Shown: one piece after another, positions 49,182 through 50,129 of the stretch | Position numbering within the stretch: the stretch's first letter is position 1 | Layout of the letters: every line of letters starts with the position of its first letter | DNA from: an uncultured Clostridia bacterium | GTDB lineage: Bacteria > Bacillota > Clostridia > Oscillospirales > Ruminococcaceae | Direction: 5' to 3' | Length of the DNA: 50,129 nucleotides | NCBI GenBank assembly: GCA_947627455.1 | Contig: CANQWC010000015.1 | Coordinates: 1 to 50,129, forward strand | The notes under the pieces: generated by a model | Databases searched by the model: none | The model's input: the letters and a program-made list of their open reading frames with translations, nothing else | Told to the model about the DNA's origin: nothing | Program-made: the position numbers and the translations under genes

Positions 49182-50129
49182 TTATCCGATATAAAACACC
49201 GTCGCAAAAATGCCCAAAAGCCCCGCGACAACGGTTATCCCCGAAAATACAAAGACTATCTTATATTCGCTCCAGCCCGAAAGCTCAAAGTGATGGTGAA
49301 TCGGCGCCATCTTGAATACCCTCTTGTGCCTGATCTTATAGCTGCCGATCTGAATGACGTCGCTTAGCGCCTCGCAGAGATAAATTATCCCGACGAGCGG
49401 AATCAGAAGCTCAAGCCCGCTCGCGATGCCGAACGCCACCACGCACCCGCCGAGGAACATCGAGCCCGTGTCGCCCATGAACACCTTGGCGGGGTGAAGA
49501 TTCCACACCAAAAATCCGAGGCAGCCCCCCGCAAGAGCAGTCGCAAACGCCGAGTATTCCCATTTCCCCAGAATCGCGAATATAAGCGTGAACGCCGCCG
49601 AATATACCAGCGTCACCGAGCCGCAGAGCCCGTCTACGCCGTCGGTAAGGTTCACCGCGTTTACAAAGCCGTAGATCGCCACCGCCATGATTATATAGTA
49701 GAACACCCCGAAGTCGACCGCTCCGACAAATGGTATCACGACCGATGTCGTTCCGCCCAAAAAATATCTCGCCACAAGCATGAGTATGACTATAACCGCC
49801 TGAGCTGCGCTTTTGGCCTTGGCGTTGAAGCCTTGATTGCGCTTTTTCACGACCTTTATATAGTCGTCGATAAACCCGACGAGCATAAACCCCAACGCCG
49901 CCCCGAGCCCCAAAAGAAGGTTCCAGAACGGCTTATCGGGCGCCTCGATCAGGTGTGAATCGCGATAGATGCTTATAAGAAGATACCCGAGCAGGGTTGA
50001 AATAACTGTCGAAAGAATGAACATGAACCCGCCCATCAGCGGGGTGCCATCCTTATCCTTCTGCCAGCGCGGCCCGATTTCAAGAATATGCGCCCCGACC
50101 TTGAGCTTTTTGAGATAGGGTATCAGAAT
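49182..50129 (-). CDS. mraY: Phospho-N-acetylmuramoyl-pentapeptide transferase MraY, 5' end outside window
   Basis: The frame stays open to the window edge, giving the last 315 residues. The upstream 31 codons read LIPYLKKLKVGAHIL and GPRWQKDKDGTPLMGG, the typical MraY N-terminal region, so the ATG at 50036 is internal. MraY is a polytopic enzyme making lipid I. It shows the catalytic Asp motifs GFIDDYIKVVKKRNQG, NLTDGVDGL and FMGDTGSMFLGG, and the C-terminal HHHFELSGWSEYKIV. It is the first gene of the dcw block seen here. Confidence 0.97.
   Translation of the reverse strand: MLIPYLKKLKVGAHILEIGPRWQKDKDGTPLMGGFMFILSTVISTLLGYLLISIYRDSHLIEAPDKPFWNLLLGLGAALGFMLVGFIDDYIKVVKKRNQGFNAKAKSAAQAVIVILMLVARYFLGGTTSVVIPFVGAVDFGVFYYIIMAVAIYGFVNAVNLTDGVDGLCGSVTLVYSAAFTLIFAILGKWEYSAFATALAGGCLGFLVWNLHPAKVFMGDTGSMFLGGCVVAFGIASGLELLIPLVGIIYLCEALSDVIQIGSYKIRHKRVFKMAPIHHHFELSGWSEYKIVFVFSGITVVAGLLGIFATVFYIG

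Noticed and set aside
1-50129. CRISPR arrays, transposases, phage genes
   Set aside because: No regularly spaced identical repeats, no DDE or integrase motifs and no phage structural genes were seen in any frame I read.

Overview
The window is a high-GC (by eye about 55 percent) bacterial chromosome segment. The gene content points to the Firmicutes, class Clostridia, most likely an Oscillospiraceae/Ruminococcaceae-type gut bacterium. The evidence is Gram-positive-style promoters (TTGACA-N17-TATAAT), strong GGAGG ribosome binding sites, a TPP-riboswitch-ThiT unit, an AgrC/AgrA-like pair, ECF sigma/DUF4367-type regulators, a YtrA-type GntR with ABC-2 permeases, and a dcw cluster with mraY, ftsW, murG, murA, ftsQ and ftsZ. 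No plasmid, phage or transposase genes and no CRISPR array were seen. The assignment to a family is inference.

Layout. (1) 0.3-6.3 kb, plus strand: an ECF sigma factor and its membrane partner head an operon of two paralogous solute-binding-type lipoproteins, two sugar-type ABC permeases and a small membrane-fusion-like protein, with no ATPase. (2) 6.4-10.1 kb: a minus-strand gene whose conserved-looking N-terminal part can only be reached from an AUC start codon, divergent from a GntR/ABC-2 exporter operon with a perfect palindromic operator over its -10 box. (3) 10.1-14.5 kb: a dispersed hairpin repeat, a RhaT-like transporter, a stand-alone 5'-3' exonuclease, a HAD protein, tRNA-Ala(CGC) with a duplicated tail, and an alpha/beta hydrolase. 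(4) 14.5-20.4 kb, minus strand: a second ECF sigma factor with a giant 1233-residue putative anti-sigma protein, two tRNA-Gln genes and a fused ispDF. (5) 20.4-22.4 kb: a small lipoprotein behind Pho-box-like direct repeats, then a TPP riboswitch and thiT flanked by two copies of a multi-hairpin repeat. (6) 22.4-36.8 kb: ApgM-type phosphoglycerate mutase, a 2332-residue cyclic-beta-glucan-synthase-like protein, a DacF-type carboxypeptidase, an SGNH esterase, a type I pullulanase and a PepV-like M20 dipeptidase. (7) 36.8-39.5 kb: an Agr-like histidine kinase/LytTR regulator pair divergent from a lipoprotein. (8) 39.5-50.1 kb, minus strand: glmM-glmS, and mraY (running off the window)-ftsW-murG-murA-ftsQ-ftsZ.

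How it fits together. The right half is dominated by cell-envelope construction: GlmS and GlmM make the amino-sugar precursor, MurA, MraY and MurG carry it to lipid II, FtsW, FtsQ and FtsZ use it at the septum, and DacF trims it. Two ECF sigma/membrane partner pairs, an Agr-like system and a GntR-controlled exporter suggest envelope and peptide sensing. Pullulanase, SGNH esterase, the sugar permeases and the glucan-synthase-like protein point to carbohydrate handling. Least explained are the AUC-start gene at 6.6-7.4 kb, the A-B-B'-A' anti-sigma-like protein at 14.6-18.3 kb, and the two structured repeat families.
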